From: an uncultured bacterium
GTDB lineage: Bacteria; Cyanobacteriota; Vampirovibrionia; Gastranaerophilales; Gastranaerophilaceae
Direction of reading: 5' to 3'
NCBI GenBank assembly: GCA_900555175.1
Contig: USJT01000002.1
Location: forward strand, 1-16,844
DNA length: 16,844 nucleotides
Shown here: one piece after another, positions 6,139-14,200 of the stretch
Layout: every line of letters begins with the position of its first letter
Position numbering within the stretch: position 1 is the first letter of the stretch
Position numbers and translations under genes: made by a program
The notes under the pieces: generated by a model
Told to the model about the DNA's origin: nothing
Databases searched by the model: none
Seen by the model: the letters and a program-made list of their open reading frames with translations, nothing else

Positions 6139-8364
6139 ATGAGTCAAACCAAAAAATTATCAATAGCATTCTATTGGCACATGCATCAGCCTGTTTATCA
6201 ACTTTCACCACAGGGAGATTATTTAATGCCTTGGGTTAGACTGCATGCCATCAAAGATTATCTTGATATGGTGCTTATTGTAGACAAATTTAAAAAACTT
6301 AAATTGAATTTTAATCTTGTTCCTGTATTATTGGACGCTCTTATAGATTACGGCGAAAACGGAATGCACGACATTCATTCACGATTAACGATTACCGATA
6401 TAGATGATTTGTCAGACGATGACAAAGAATTTATTATAAATAACTTTTTTGACGCAAATTTTCATTCAATGATTTTGCCTAATGAAGAATATTACAGACT
6501 GTTCCAAAAATATCAAACAAATGATGAAACAGATATCAACGTATTTTCAGCACAGGAATATTCAGATTTAATGGCACTATTTAATCTTGCCTGGTTTGAT
6601 CCGATATTCAAAAACCAGTATCCTGAATTAAAAAAACTTATCAAAAAAGGGAAAAATTACACACTTGAAGACAGAATAAAAATTATTGATATTCAACGAG
6701 ATATAATCAGAAAAATTATTCCGACTTACAGAGAATATATCCAAAAAGGTAAAATTGAAGTAACCACAAGTCCTTATTATCATCCGATTTTGCCAATTTT
6801 ACTTGATATAAAAAGTATTAAAAAATCAGCAGACAGCGATTTGCCAACAAATCTTAAAATGGAACTTGATGCCAAAATGCAAACTCAAATGGCACTTGAT
6901 AGAGTTGAAGAATTGTTAGGCAAACGCCCTCAAGGGATTTGGCCATCAGAACAGTGCGTTAACCCAAAAGTTATGGAAATGCTGAAAGAACTTGGCGTAA
7001 AATGGACAATATCTGATGAAGGGATTTTATCTAATTCTATCAAATTTGAATTTGTAAGAGATTTCAGAGGCTACCTGGAAGACCCTTACCACCTTGTCAA
7101 ATCTTATGATTACAAAGGAACAAAAATAATTTTCAGAGATTCGGTAATTCCTAATCTGATAAGTTTTGAATATCCGAACCACCCTGCAGAAGCAACTGCA
7201 AACGATTTGTACGACCGAATTAAAGTTATACAAAGCAAACTTTTGACATCGCCTGACGAAAACCACCTTCTTACAATCGCAATGGATGGTGAAAATTGTT
7301 GGGAAAATTACACACAAGATGGCGAAACATTCTTAAAAACAATTTATTCTCTAATTGAAGATGATCCTACTCTTGAAACCGTTTTGATTAGCGATTATCT
7401 TGAAAAAGATACCCCAAAACCGTTGAATAAATTGAGTGCCGGCTCTTGGATTAACAGAAACTTTAAATTATGGATTGATGAGCCGTTGAAAAATCTTGCA
7501 TGGACATATCTAAAACAAGTCCGAGATGATTTTTGCGCTTTTGTAAAACAAAATCCGCTTAACCCAAATATTGAAGCTGCAAGACGCGAACTATTTATCT
7601 GCGAAGGCAGTGATTGGTTCTGGTGGTATGGCGAGCCAAACGATTCAGGGCGAGATAACATTTTTGATTACATTTTTAGGGAACATTTGAAAAATATTTA
7701 CTTATATCTGGGGCTTAAACCTCCTGAATATCTTGATTCACCGCTTTTGTCAGTAATTTCTAAACCTTCAAGATACCCAAAAGGTGAAATTACACCGCTT
7801 TTAGACGGTAAAGAACATGATAATGATGAAACTTGGTTAAATGCAGGCTGTATAAAAATCCCTGACGGCCCTGTTTTAGATGAATTCAAATTCTACGACA
7901 AAATTTGTTTCGGTTACGACAAAGATAATTTGTATTTAAGATTTTACGTAAACGATTACAACAAAGATTTAATTAAAAACTCAAAACGAGTAAGTCAAAT
8001 GTACATTTATATGAGAAATCAAAATAAAAAACAATCACTTTCTCCAATAAGAATTGTACAAAAAACCGAAAGTATTCTCCCAATATCAAAAGAAAAATTC
8101 CATAATGAAATGCAAGTTTCAATATATAACGGAGAAATTAACCTCATAAGACTTGTAAAAGCCCTCCCAAATAATTTATGGGCAATTGCATCTCCAAAGA
8201 ATATTACAGCAATATATGATAAAGTGTTGGATGTAAGTGTTCCGTTTGACGATATCGGAATAGACAAAGGCGATACATTGGAATTTTTATTCGTAAATGC
8301 AACATTCGGAGTTAAAGATTACTTTATTCCAAATGAAATGTTATTAACAATAAAAAGGATGTAA
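6139..8364 (+). CDS. Glycoside hydrolase family 57 (alpha-glucan enzyme)
   Basis: GH57 enzyme acting on alpha-glucans (alpha-amylase, amylopullulanase or 4-alpha-glucanotransferase type). Start ATG at 6139 (MSQTKKLSIAFYWHMHQP); a second ATG lies 3 bases earlier and a TTG at 6121 is too near the promoter. Length 741 aa. Seen: HQP (16-18, conserved region 1), SPYYHPILPIL (211-221, region 2), IWPSEQC with Glu271 as probable nucleophile, IFRD with Asp334 as probable acid/base, DGENCWE (383-389) and SDWFWWYG (491-498), typical of the amylopullulanase-like branch. The part from about residue 555 (beta-rich, EITPLLDGKEHDNDE onward) looks like a carbohydrate-binding beta-sandwich. No signal peptide, so the substrate is probably intracellular storage glucan or imported maltodextrin. 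The exact reaction is not decidable from the motifs. Confidence 0.9.
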   Translation: MSQTKKLSIAFYWHMHQPVYQLSPQGDYLMPWVRLHAIKDYLDMVLIVDKFKKLKLNFNLVPVLLDALIDYGENGMHDIHSRLTITDIDDLSDDDKEFIINNFFDANFHSMILPNEEYYRLFQKYQTNDETDINVFSAQEYSDLMALFNLAWFDPIFKNQYPELKKLIKKGKNYTLEDRIKIIDIQRDIIRKIIPTYREYIQKGKIEVTTSPYYHPILPILLDIKSIKKSADSDLPTNLKMELDAKMQTQMALDRVEELLGKRPQGIWPSEQCVNPKVMEMLKELGVKWTISDEGILSNSIKFEFVRDFRGYLEDPYHLVKSYDYKGTKIIFRDSVIPNLISFEYPNHPAEATANDLYDRIKVIQSKLLTSPDENHLLTIAMDGENCWENYTQDGETFLKTIYSLIEDDPTLETVLISDYLEKDTPKPLNKLSAGSWINRNFKLWIDEPLKNLAWTYLKQVRDDFCAFVKQNPLNPNIEAARRELFICEGSDWFWWYGEPNDSGRDNIFDYIFREHLKNIYLYLGLKPPEYLDSPLLSVISKPSRYPKGEITPLLDGKEHDNDETWLNAGCIKIPDGPVLDEFKFYDKICFGYDKDNLYLRFYVNDYNKDLIKNSKRVSQMYIYMRNQNKKQSLSPIRIVQKTESILPISKEKFHNEMQVSIYNGEINLIRLVKALPNNLWAIASPKNITAIYDKVLDVSVPFDDIGIDKGDTLEFLFVNATFGVKDYFIPNEMLLTIKRM

Positions 8365-8445
8365 CAAAATCTTAATAAAACAGGTCAAAAAATTAAAGTT
8401 TTTTTATTTTTGGACGTTATAAAAAATAGCAAAGGGAAATTATAT

Positions 8446-8622
8446 ATGGTTGATTTTAACAGTGACATACCTAATGGATTACCAAAACTAGACAAAGATT
8501 ATTGGGCTAAACAAAAAGGGACCGATAACCAAAATCAAGATCCACTTTTTGATATAAATACAAAATTTACTCTTGAAAACGACCTTGCAAAAATTTCAGT
8601 TTTCAACGGTAAGAAAAAATAA
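8446..8622 (+). CDS. Small hypothetical protein, 58 aa
   Basis: Start ATG at 8446 with AAAGGGA at 8431-8437 at good spacing; the frame extends back to a TTG at 8410 without support. The product (MVDFNSDIPNGLPKLDKDYW...) is hydrophilic, rich in Asp, Asn and Lys, with no membrane segment or known motif. I do not recognise it. It has its own ribosome site and a strong terminator 35 bp after the stop, so it is probably a genuine short gene rather than a chance frame. A TATAAA at 8419-8424 could be its -10, but no convincing -35 is seen; it may be read through from the GH57 gene 81 bp upstream. Confidence 0.65.
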   Translation: MVDFNSDIPNGLPKLDKDYWAKQKGTDNQNQDPLFDINTKFTLENDLAKISVFNGKKK

Positions 8623-8657
8623 GTTTTATACTTTCCTCCTTTTCCTCGATATTTAAT

Positions 8658-8693
8658 AAAAAAAGAACCTTATTTATAAAAGGTTCTTTTTTT
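8658..8693. terminator. Bidirectional intrinsic terminator
   Basis: AAAAAAAGAACCTT, an 8-nt loop, then AAGGTTCTTTTTTT. The stem is GC-poor but perfect, with A and T runs on opposite sides, so it can end both the 58-aa gene (+) and dut (-). Confidence 0.9.
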
Positions 8694-8716
8694 ATACAAA
8701 ATAAAATCGTACAAAT

Positions 8717-9154
8717 TTATTTACCTGTCGAGCCAAATCCGCCTTCACCGCGAGATGTTGAAGATAGCTCAACTGCGACTTTTATTTCTGCCTGCTCAAC
8801 TTTTGCAATAACCATTTGAGCAATTCTTTCATCAGGCTGAATTGTGTAAGTTTCATTTGACAAATTTACAACAGGCACACAAATTTCGCCCCTATAATCT
8901 TCATCAATAGTTCCTATACAATTAATCAACGTAATACCGTGTTTTATTGACAAGCCTGAACGAGGTCTTACTTGAGCTTCGTATCCGTGTTCGAGTTCAA
9001 TTTTCAACCCTGTCGGGACAAGTTTTCTTTCCAACGGTTTCAATGTAATCGGCTCAGATATAGCGGCACATAAATCCATGCCAGCAGCACCTTCCGTCTT
9101 GTATTCCGGAAGGAATTTGTTATGCGGTAATCTTTCTATTTTCAATACTGTCAT
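8717..9154 (-). CDS. dut: Deoxyuridine 5'-triphosphate nucleotidohydrolase
   Basis: dUTPase: hydrolyses dUTP to dUMP and PPi, keeping uracil out of DNA and supplying dUMP for thymidylate synthesis. Homotrimeric beta-protein in the cytosol. Start chosen at ATG 9154 (145 aa, typical); the frame runs back to a TTG at 9175 inside the upstream gene. All five dUTPase motifs are present: AGMDL (24-28), RPRSGLS (63-69), [11 protein letters not shown] (81-91, catalytic Asp84), DERIAQMV (108-115) and the P-loop-like [10 protein letters not shown] (135-144) that closes over the nucleotide. The ATG is 1 nt after the stop of the small HTH gene (TAATATG), so translation is coupled; AGAGAG upstream is a weak ribosome site. 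Confidence 0.95.
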   Translation of the reverse strand: MTVLKIERLPHNKFLPEYKTEGAAGMDLCAAISEPITLKPLERKLVPTGLKIELEHGYEAQVRPRSGLSIKHGITLINCIGTIDEDYRGEICVPVVNLSNETYTIQPDERIAQMVIAKVEQAEIKVAVELSSTSRGEGGFGSTGK

Positions 9155-9155
9155 A

Positions 9156-9362
9156 TTATTTCTCTCTAAATTCAATTGTATAACCTAAAATTTTTGCAAT
9201 AGTTTCAAATTCATTTACACTCAACGTATCTCTGCGAAGTTTAGCATTAAGACTGCCTCTGGTATATTTTTTCCCTGTAATTTCGGTCATTTTTTCAGCT
9301 AACTTTTCATAAGTAGATTGATTAAGTGATAACCAAAAATTTATTTGCGCTCTTACATTCAT
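9156..9362 (-). CDS. Small HTH protein upstream of dut
   Basis: 68 aa. The block [49 protein letters not shown] reads as a five-helix XRE/Cro-like HTH domain with recognition helix near [11 protein letters not shown]. Short proteins of this pattern occur in many gut bacteria, where they are sometimes misnamed. I infer DNA binding; the target is unknown. ATG at 9362 has no ribosome site and lies 6 bases after a TATAAT on this strand, so translation may be leaderless. Coupled to dut by a 1-nt gap. Confidence 0.8.
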   Translation of the reverse strand: MNVRAQINFWLSLNQSTYEKLAEKMTEITGKKYTRGSLNAKLRRDTLSVNEFETIAKILGYTIEFREK

Positions 9363-9368
9363 TATTTC

Positions 9369-9396
9369 ATTATAAAAGAATTGACAAAAATCAAAA
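9369..9396 (-). promoter_or_regulatory. Promoter of the HTH-dut operon
   Basis: On the minus strand TATAAT (9374-9369) with a weak -35 TTTTGA (9396-9391) at 16-bp spacing. The start codon at 9362 is 6 bases after the -10. It overlaps the divergent promoter of the 75-aa XRE gene, so the two transcription units probably compete for polymerase. Confidence 0.55.
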
Positions 9397-9409
9397 AACT
9401 ATTTATAAT
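9381..9409 (+). promoter_or_regulatory. Perfect sigma-70 promoter of the XRE gene
   Basis: TTGACA (9381-9386), 17-bp spacer, TATAAT (9404-9409): full consensus. Expected start near 9416, giving a leader of about 54 nt. Such a strong promoter normally needs a repressor, and possible operator repeats lie just downstream. Confidence 0.85.
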
Positions 9410-9414
9410 ATGGT

Positions 9415-9445
9415 ACTTATAAGAACTATTATATACTAATAAGAA
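9415..9445. promoter_or_regulatory. Candidate operator repeats
   Basis: ACTTATAAGAA (9415-9425) and ACTAATAAGAA (9435-9445) are direct repeats 20 bp apart, i.e. about two helical turns. The first contains the palindrome CTTATAAG (9416-9423) exactly at the predicted transcription start. Position fits autorepression by the XRE protein encoded just downstream; this is inference. Confidence 0.4.
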
Positions 9446-9469
9446 TAAATATGTACACAAAGGATTAAG

Positions 9470-9697
9470 ATGAATAAATTTTCACAAACTCTAATTCTAC
9501 TCGGCAAACGAATAAAAGAACTTAGATTAGAACAAAATATGTCAATCAAAGATTTATCAATTAAATCAAAAATTTCAACAACTTATTTACGAAAAATAGA
9601 AAGCGGTAAAGCTGTTGGAATTAATACCTCACACTTATACCGCCTTTATAAATGTTTTAAATTAAAATCATTAAAAGATTTATTAAACTTTTACTGA
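9470..9697 (+). CDS. XRE-family transcriptional regulator, 75 aa
   Basis: Single Cro/C1-type HTH domain occupying almost the whole protein: RIKELRLEQNMSIKDL, then IKSKISTTYLRKIESGKA, the classic helix 2-turn-helix 3 and IESG signature, then a short C-terminal helix pair. No second ligand or peptidase domain, so it resembles small phage-type or control-protein-type repressors. AAAGGA at 9459-9464 is 5 bases from the ATG. It has a full-consensus promoter. The last 15 bases overlap the end of alaS on the other strand. Targets are unknown; self-regulation through 9415-9445 is likely. Confidence 0.88.
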   Translation: MNKFSQTLILLGKRIKELRLEQNMSIKDLSIKSKISTTYLRKIESGKAVGINTSHLYRLYKCFKLKSLKDLLNFY

Positions 9698-12310
9698 TTT
9701 CAAATCATCTTCAACCTTAGATAAAATTTCATCTAATTTTGAAGCATCTTTTATACCGCCTTGAGCAAAGTTTGGTCTGCCACCGCCGTTTGCACCTGTT
9801 GCTCGAGCGATTTCTCCAACAATTTTGCCTGCATTAACACCTTTTTTAACAAAGCTGTCAGATACTTTTACGGCTACTGTTTTCTCTGATGCAAGAATTA
9901 TTATGCTTTCACCAAACTTGTTAGACATAAATTCAATACCTGTTTTAATAGCGTTTCCATCAAAGTTTTCAACTTTTGAGATGAATAATTTTCCGCCATC
10001 AATATCTTGAGCTTTTGATAAGAAGGTTGCAAATTTTGCACGTGCATTTTCTTCTTTTGCTTTAACCAATTCTTTTTGAAGTTCTCTATTTTCTTCCTGA
10101 AGTTTTTCTATACGTTCAATAACTTCTTCTGAGTGAACTTTGAACATTTGAGAAAGTTTATCCATTTCTTTAACTCTTTCGTTCATATAATCAAAAGCAG
10201 CATTTGATACAACAGCTTCAATACGTCTTGTACCTGCGGCAATTGCACCTTCTGAAACGATTTTAAACATTCTCAAATCTCTTGTATTTCTAGCATGAGT
10301 TCCTGCACAAAATTCTTTTGAAATACATTTATCACCACTGCCCATAGATACAACTCTGACTATATCTTCATATTTTTCGCCAAACAGAGCAACAGCACCT
10401 GTAAGTTTAGCTTTTTCAATATCCATTTCTTGAGTTGTAACCTCAAGACCTTGAGAAATCCAATTATTAACGATACTTTCAACTTTCGCAATTTCATTTT
10501 GCTTCATTGCACGAGAGAATGTAAAGTCAAAACGCATTCTGTTTTCTTCAACCTGAGAACCTGCCTGTTTAACCTCATCACCCAATACTTGAGTTAATGC
10601 AGCTTGAAGCAAGTGAGCAGATGAGTGGTGAAGTCTGATTTCTTCACGTCTTGGAACATCAATTTTTGCCTTAACACTTTCACCTATTGTAATTTCACCA
10701 TTAACAATTTGGCAACGATGAACAAATAATTTGTTTACTTTGAAAGTTGTAAGAACATCAAGCTTCAATTCTTGTCCGTTAGTCTTTGCATCTTCGATTA
10801 CACCGCTGTCACCTACTTGACCACCGCATTCAGCATAGAATGGAGTTTTGTCCAAAACAACATCAACATAACCTTCTCCGTCAATTGTTGCAAGAATTTT
10901 AGCTTCACATTCATTTTCTGTGTAACCGACAAATTCTGATGAACCGACTTGTTGTTCAAGTTTAGCGTATTTCATATCACCTGTTACACTAATTTTTGCA
11001 GCAGCAGCTTTTGCACGATCTTTTTGCTCTTGCATAGCTGATTTATAACCTGCTTCATCAACTTTCAAACCGTTTTCTTCTGCGATTTCTTTTGTTAATT
11101 CAAACGGAAATCCGTATGTATCATAAAGTTTGAAAGCACTTTCGCCATCAATATCTTTTTTCGCAGAAATAAATTCATCCAACATTTTATAACCGCGATC
11201 TAGAGTTTTTGCGAAACGTTCTTCTTCTTTTTTGATTGTATCTACAATTTTAGCTTTATTCTTAACTAAGTCAGGATAAGCTTCACCGTAATTTTCAACA
11301 ACAACGTCTACAAGTTTGTATAAGAACGGCAAATCCATACCTAAGATTTTTCCATGACGCAATGCACGTCTTAAAATCATTCTCAATACATAACTTCTTC
11401 CTTCATTACCCGGGATAACTCCGTCTGAAATCAAGAAAGTTACACATCTTGCGTGGTCTGTAATAATTCTCAAAGAAATATCTGTTTTTTCAGATTTTTT
11501 ATAAGGTACACCGCTCATTTCAGAAACCTTATCCATAATAGGTTTTAAAAGATCAGTTTCAAAAGTAGATGCAACCCCTTGGCATACCATAGCAATACGT
11601 TCAAGTCCCATACCTGTATCAACATTTTTCTTGCCTAAAGGAGATTGATTACCTTCTTCATCTTGGTACAATTCTGTGAATACAAGATTCCAAATTTCAA
11701 CCCATCTGTCGCATTCACAAGTATCAATTCCGCAGCCTCTAGGATCATCACATTTGTATTGTTCGCCTAAATCGTAGTGAATTTCTGACCAAGGTCCGCA
11801 AGAACCTGATGCACCGGGAGGGCCCCAGAAATTATCTTTTTTACCTTTACGTTTAATACGTTCATCAGGAACACCAACGCTTCTCCAGATTTCATAAGCT
11901 TCATCATCAGTTTCAAAAATTGTAATCCACAATCTGTCTTTATCAAGCTTTAAAACCTCAGTTACAAATTCCCAAGCCCAAGGAATAACTTCTTTTTTAT
12001 AATAATCACCAAAAGAAAAGTTACCTAACATTTCAAAGAATGTATGATGTCTTGGAGTTCTTCCAACATTTTCAATATCAGAATCTTTACCGCCTGCTCT
12101 GGCACATTTTTGGCAAGAAGTAGCTCTGGCAGGTTCATAAGGGCAAGGTTGAATTCCTAAAAATATAGGCAAAAATTGCAACATACCTGCAGTTGTCAAT
12201 AAAACTGTCGGGTTGTCAGGCACAAGGCTTGAGCTTTCAACGACAGTGTGTTGATGTTTATTCTTGAAATAATCTAAATATAATTTTCTTATTTGATTTC
12301 CGGTTAGCAT
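9683..12310 (-). CDS. alaS: Alanyl-tRNA synthetase
   Basis: Charges tRNA-Ala with alanine in the cytosol and edits mischarged Ser/Gly. 875 aa, full length. Seen: class II catalytic core with RHHTFFEMLGNFSFGDYY (87-104) and GMGLERIAM (233-241); an extra Cys cluster (CDDPRGCGIDTCECDRW, 187-203) typical of bacterial forms; editing domain zinc ligands H562/H566 (HSSAH) and C668/H672 (CAGTH); coiled coil about 722-758; C-Ala domain with GGGRPNFAQGG (842-852). ATG at 12310 has AAGGGA upstream with 8-nt spacing. Own promoter at 12348-12376; the leader is too short for a T-box. Confidence 0.98.
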   Translation of the reverse strand: MLTGNQIRKLYLDYFKNKHQHTVVESSSLVPDNPTVLLTTAGMLQFLPIFLGIQPCPYEPARATSCQKCARAGGKDSDIENVGRTPRHHTFFEMLGNFSFGDYYKKEVIPWAWEFVTEVLKLDKDRLWITIFETDDEAYEIWRSVGVPDERIKRKGKKDNFWGPPGASGSCGPWSEIHYDLGEQYKCDDPRGCGIDTCECDRWVEIWNLVFTELYQDEEGNQSPLGKKNVDTGMGLERIAMVCQGVASTFETDLLKPIMDKVSEMSGVPYKKSEKTDISLRIITDHARCVTFLISDGVIPGNEGRSYVLRMILRRALRHGKILGMDLPFLYKLVDVVVENYGEAYPDLVKNKAKIVDTIKKEEERFAKTLDRGYKMLDEFISAKKDIDGESAFKLYDTYGFPFELTKEIAEENGLKVDEAGYKSAMQEQKDRAKAAAAKISVTGDMKYAKLEQQVGSSEFVGYTENECEAKILATIDGEGYVDVVLDKTPFYAECGGQVGDSGVIEDAKTNGQELKLDVLTTFKVNKLFVHRCQIVNGEITIGESVKAKIDVPRREEIRLHHSSAHLLQAALTQVLGDEVKQAGSQVEENRMRFDFTFSRAMKQNEIAKVESIVNNWISQGLEVTTQEMDIEKAKLTGAVALFGEKYEDIVRVVSMGSGDKCISKEFCAGTHARNTRDLRMFKIVSEGAIAAGTRRIEAVVSNAAFDYMNERVKEMDKLSQMFKVHSEEVIERIEKLQEENRELQKELVKAKEENARAKFATFLSKAQDIDGGKLFISKVENFDGNAIKTGIEFMSNKFGESIIILASEKTVAVKVSDSFVKKGVNAGKIVGEIARATGANGGGRPNFAQGGIKDASKLDEILSKVEDDLKSVKV

Positions 12311-12347
12311 AATCTAATTCCCTTATATTTTTCTACATTATAAAAAA

Positions 12348-12376
12348 ATTATATCTTAAACAAAAAACTCTTGCAA
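12348..12376 (-). promoter_or_regulatory. Promoter of alaS
   Basis: Minus strand: TTGCAA (12376-12371), 17-bp spacer, TATAAT (12353-12348). A second TATAAT follows about 10 bp downstream without a -35. The predicted leader is about 30 nt and contains the ribosome site. Confidence 0.7.
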
Positions 12377-12384
12377 AAAACAAA

Positions 12385-12431
12385 CAAAAAAGCCTTAATT
12401 TTGTTAAATAAACTTTCACAAAACTAAGGCT
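12385..12431 (-). terminator. Intrinsic terminator of the 463-aa gene
   Basis: On the minus strand AGCCTTAGTTTTGT pairs with ACAAAATTAAGGCT (one mismatch, 13-nt loop), followed by TTTTTTG. It ends the hendecad-repeat gene just before the alaS promoter. Confidence 0.85.
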
Positions 12432-12455
12432 CTATACAAATTTTATTTATTATTT

Positions 12456-13847
12456 TTATTTTTTAAATTTATCAAAGATATCATCTTTTTTGGAAATATC
12501 AAAAATAGTTTTATCTTTAATATCAAGTTTTGGTTCTTCTATTTTATTTTTAGGTTTTAAATGTTTTCTTTCAATTTTAGATTCATTTTTGATAAATGGG
12601 GGCATTTCCTTCTCCGGGAAAGGTTCCTGTTTCGGAGTTTCCAATGGGATTGCCTCTTCCTCTTTTGGAACAGCAGAGTCAATCACATCATTAATTTCTT
12701 TGCGTTTTTGTTCTAATTCTTTGTCACTCAATACAACTTGATCTGAGAAATTTGCTAAATCATTCAGTAATTCTTTCTTTTTCTCTTGAGGAAGATCTGA
12801 TGAAAGAATTTTATTTTTCATAGTATTAACCTTGTTAACTGTTTCTGTCGTATGCATTGTATATACATTTGTTACTGCATCAGAAACTTTAGAAGATAAA
12901 CCTTCAAGTTCTTGAGTTTCTTCTGCGTTTTTGTTTACAGATTCTCGAACCGCCATTCCTTCTTGCCTTACAGTATTTCTTGTTTCGGCAGCTTCTCCAT
13001 GGACAGCTTCACGAGTTTTAAATCCTTCATCACGAACAGTATTACGAGTCATAATACCTTCATTAATAACAGTTGCTCTTGTTGCAGCACCCTCTTGATG
13101 AACGGCTCTACGAGTTGCTGCGCCTTCATTATGAACTGTACGACGAGTTGCGGCACCCTCATTGTGAACTGCACGACGAGTTGCAGCTCCCTCTCTATCG
13201 ACATTTGCATTAATGTCTTTAGCATTTTTATTATCATTTGCAATTACTGCTTCACCGACTTCTTGAGTAATAGTTGCGTTAGTCGCAGCATTAAAATCGC
13301 TATTTGTCATAATCATTTTTGCAAGTTCTTCATTTGTTTTGCTTTCTGCATTTCTATATTGTTCAGAAACCTTTTGAGCCCAACCGTTTAAATCAGAAAC
13401 ATACTTTGTTAGATTGTCTTTATACTCAGGAGCCATAAAATTTGGTCTCTGACCTAAATTTTCAGGGATAAACCCGCTATTATCACCATGAGATCTTACA
13501 AAACCTTCTTTAGCAGTGTTAATAATTGCATACGCTTTTGTTTCTGCAGATTTCGCAGTTTCTACTGCATTATTTTTTCGTCCAAACTGGCTTTTATAAG
13601 CATCATTAATGGAATCTGTAAGTTTTTCTAGATTTTTTTTAGTCTCTTTAAAATTTTCACCTTCAACATCTTCAGAAGCAATTTCTAAACCATATTTTTC
13701 CGGAGAGAATCCCATTTCTTTACATTGTTGTTGAAAAAACACCATTTCAGTTTTACTTAATGTTTTACCCCCATAAACATTAGCATTTTTTGCCAAAGCA
13801 TACAAAGGTGTACCTTTTAATTGGGAAATTTCAAATCCTGCTGTCAT
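12456..13847 (-). CDS. Hendecad-repeat coiled-coil protein, unknown function
   Basis: 463 aa, not a family I recognise. Start ATG at 13847 with a strong AAGGAGAAA 4 bases upstream. Residues 1-60 (FEISQLKGTPLYALAKNANVYGG onward) are reminiscent of a degenerate EF-hand-like helix-loop-helix, lacking most calcium ligands. Residues 60-218 are helical. Residues 219-306 are eight tandem 11-residue units of the form EGAATRRAVHN, giving a strongly helical hendecad array. Then a coiled coil to about 390, a Pro/Glu-rich linker (394-420) and a Lys-rich tail ending KKDDIFDKFKK. No signal peptide or membrane segment. Isolated gene with its own terminator. A structural, filament-like or partner-bridging role is possible, but nothing shows it. 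Confidence 0.85.
   Translation of the reverse strand: MTAGFEISQLKGTPLYALAKNANVYGGKTLSKTEMVFFQQQCKEMGFSPEKYGLEIASEDVEGENFKETKKNLEKLTDSINDAYKSQFGRKNNAVETAKSAETKAYAIINTAKEGFVRSHGDNSGFIPENLGQRPNFMAPEYKDNLTKYVSDLNGWAQKVSEQYRNAESKTNEELAKMIMTNSDFNAATNATITQEVGEAVIANDNKNAKDINANVDREGAATRRAVHNEGAATRRTVHNEGAATRRAVHQEGAATRATVINEGIMTRNTVRDEGFKTREAVHGEAAETRNTVRQEGMAVRESVNKNAEETQELEGLSSKVSDAVTNVYTMHTTETVNKVNTMKNKILSSDLPQEKKKELLNDLANFSDQVVLSDKELEQKRKEINDVIDSAVPKEEEAIPLETPKQEPFPEKEMPPFIKNESKIERKHLKPKNKIEEPKLDIKDKTIFDISKKDDIFDKFKK
12930..13193 (-). repeat. Eight 33-bp tandem coding repeats
   Basis: These encode residues 219-306 of the 463-aa protein. Units 1-3 are nearly identical in protein (EGAATRRAVHN, EGAATRRTVHN, EGAATRRAVHQ); later ones drift (EGIMTRNTVRD, EGFKTREAVHG). 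Units 1 and 2 differ at 4 of 33 bases, 3 of them synonymous, so the protein pattern seems maintained by selection rather than very recent duplication. Confidence 0.92.
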
Positions 13848-13974
13848 AAATTTTCTCCTTTAAGATTTTATGCATACACTAACAAATAAGGGGTACGGCA
13901 GCAAGAATAAAAAACTTTAAAAAATATAGAAAAAGAAATTAACATAAGTTTACACACAAAATTTTCAAAAAATC

Positions 13975-14002
13975 TTGCAAAGAAAAATTTTTGTGTTAAC
14001 AT
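13975..14002 (+). promoter_or_regulatory. Promoter of tRNA-Arg
   Basis: TTGCAA (13975-13980), 16-bp spacer, TAACAT (13997-14002) with a preceding TGT that makes it an extended -10. Expected start is about 60 nt before the mature tRNA. The decamer TTAACATAAG occurs here and again at 13939-13948. Confidence 0.5.
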
Positions 14003-14069
14003 AAGACTTATGAGGGATTATACAGGTACCCCACGAAACCAAACACTTGTCTAAGCCCTCTGGATCCAA

Positions 14070-14143
<74 letters not shown>

Positions 14144-14146
14144 AAT

Positions 14147-14184
14147 AAAAAGAGGATAGGAATTGTTCCTAATCCTCTTTTTAT
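14147..14184 (+). terminator. Terminator of the tRNA-Arg transcript
   Basis: AAAAAGAGGATAGGAA, loop TTG, TTCCTAATCCTCTTTTT with one bulged A, ending in a T run. Starts 4 bases after the tRNA. Confidence 0.92.
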
Positions 14185-14200
14185 TTTGCTTATAATAGCG

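Noticed and set aside
12311..12350. T-box or other riboswitch ahead of alaS
   Set aside because: The predicted leader is only about 30 nt, far too short, with no T-box consensus.
12912..13391. 159-aa plus-strand frame rich in Ser, Cys and Phe opposite the hendecad gene
   Set aside because: It is the antisense image of the repeat region (repeated GTT/GCA codons); no ribosome site, biased composition.
13890..14032. GGGGTAC (13890-13896) and GTACCCC (14026-14032) as an inverted repeat
   Set aside because: Only 7 bp, 129 bp apart, with no extension of pairing; likely chance.
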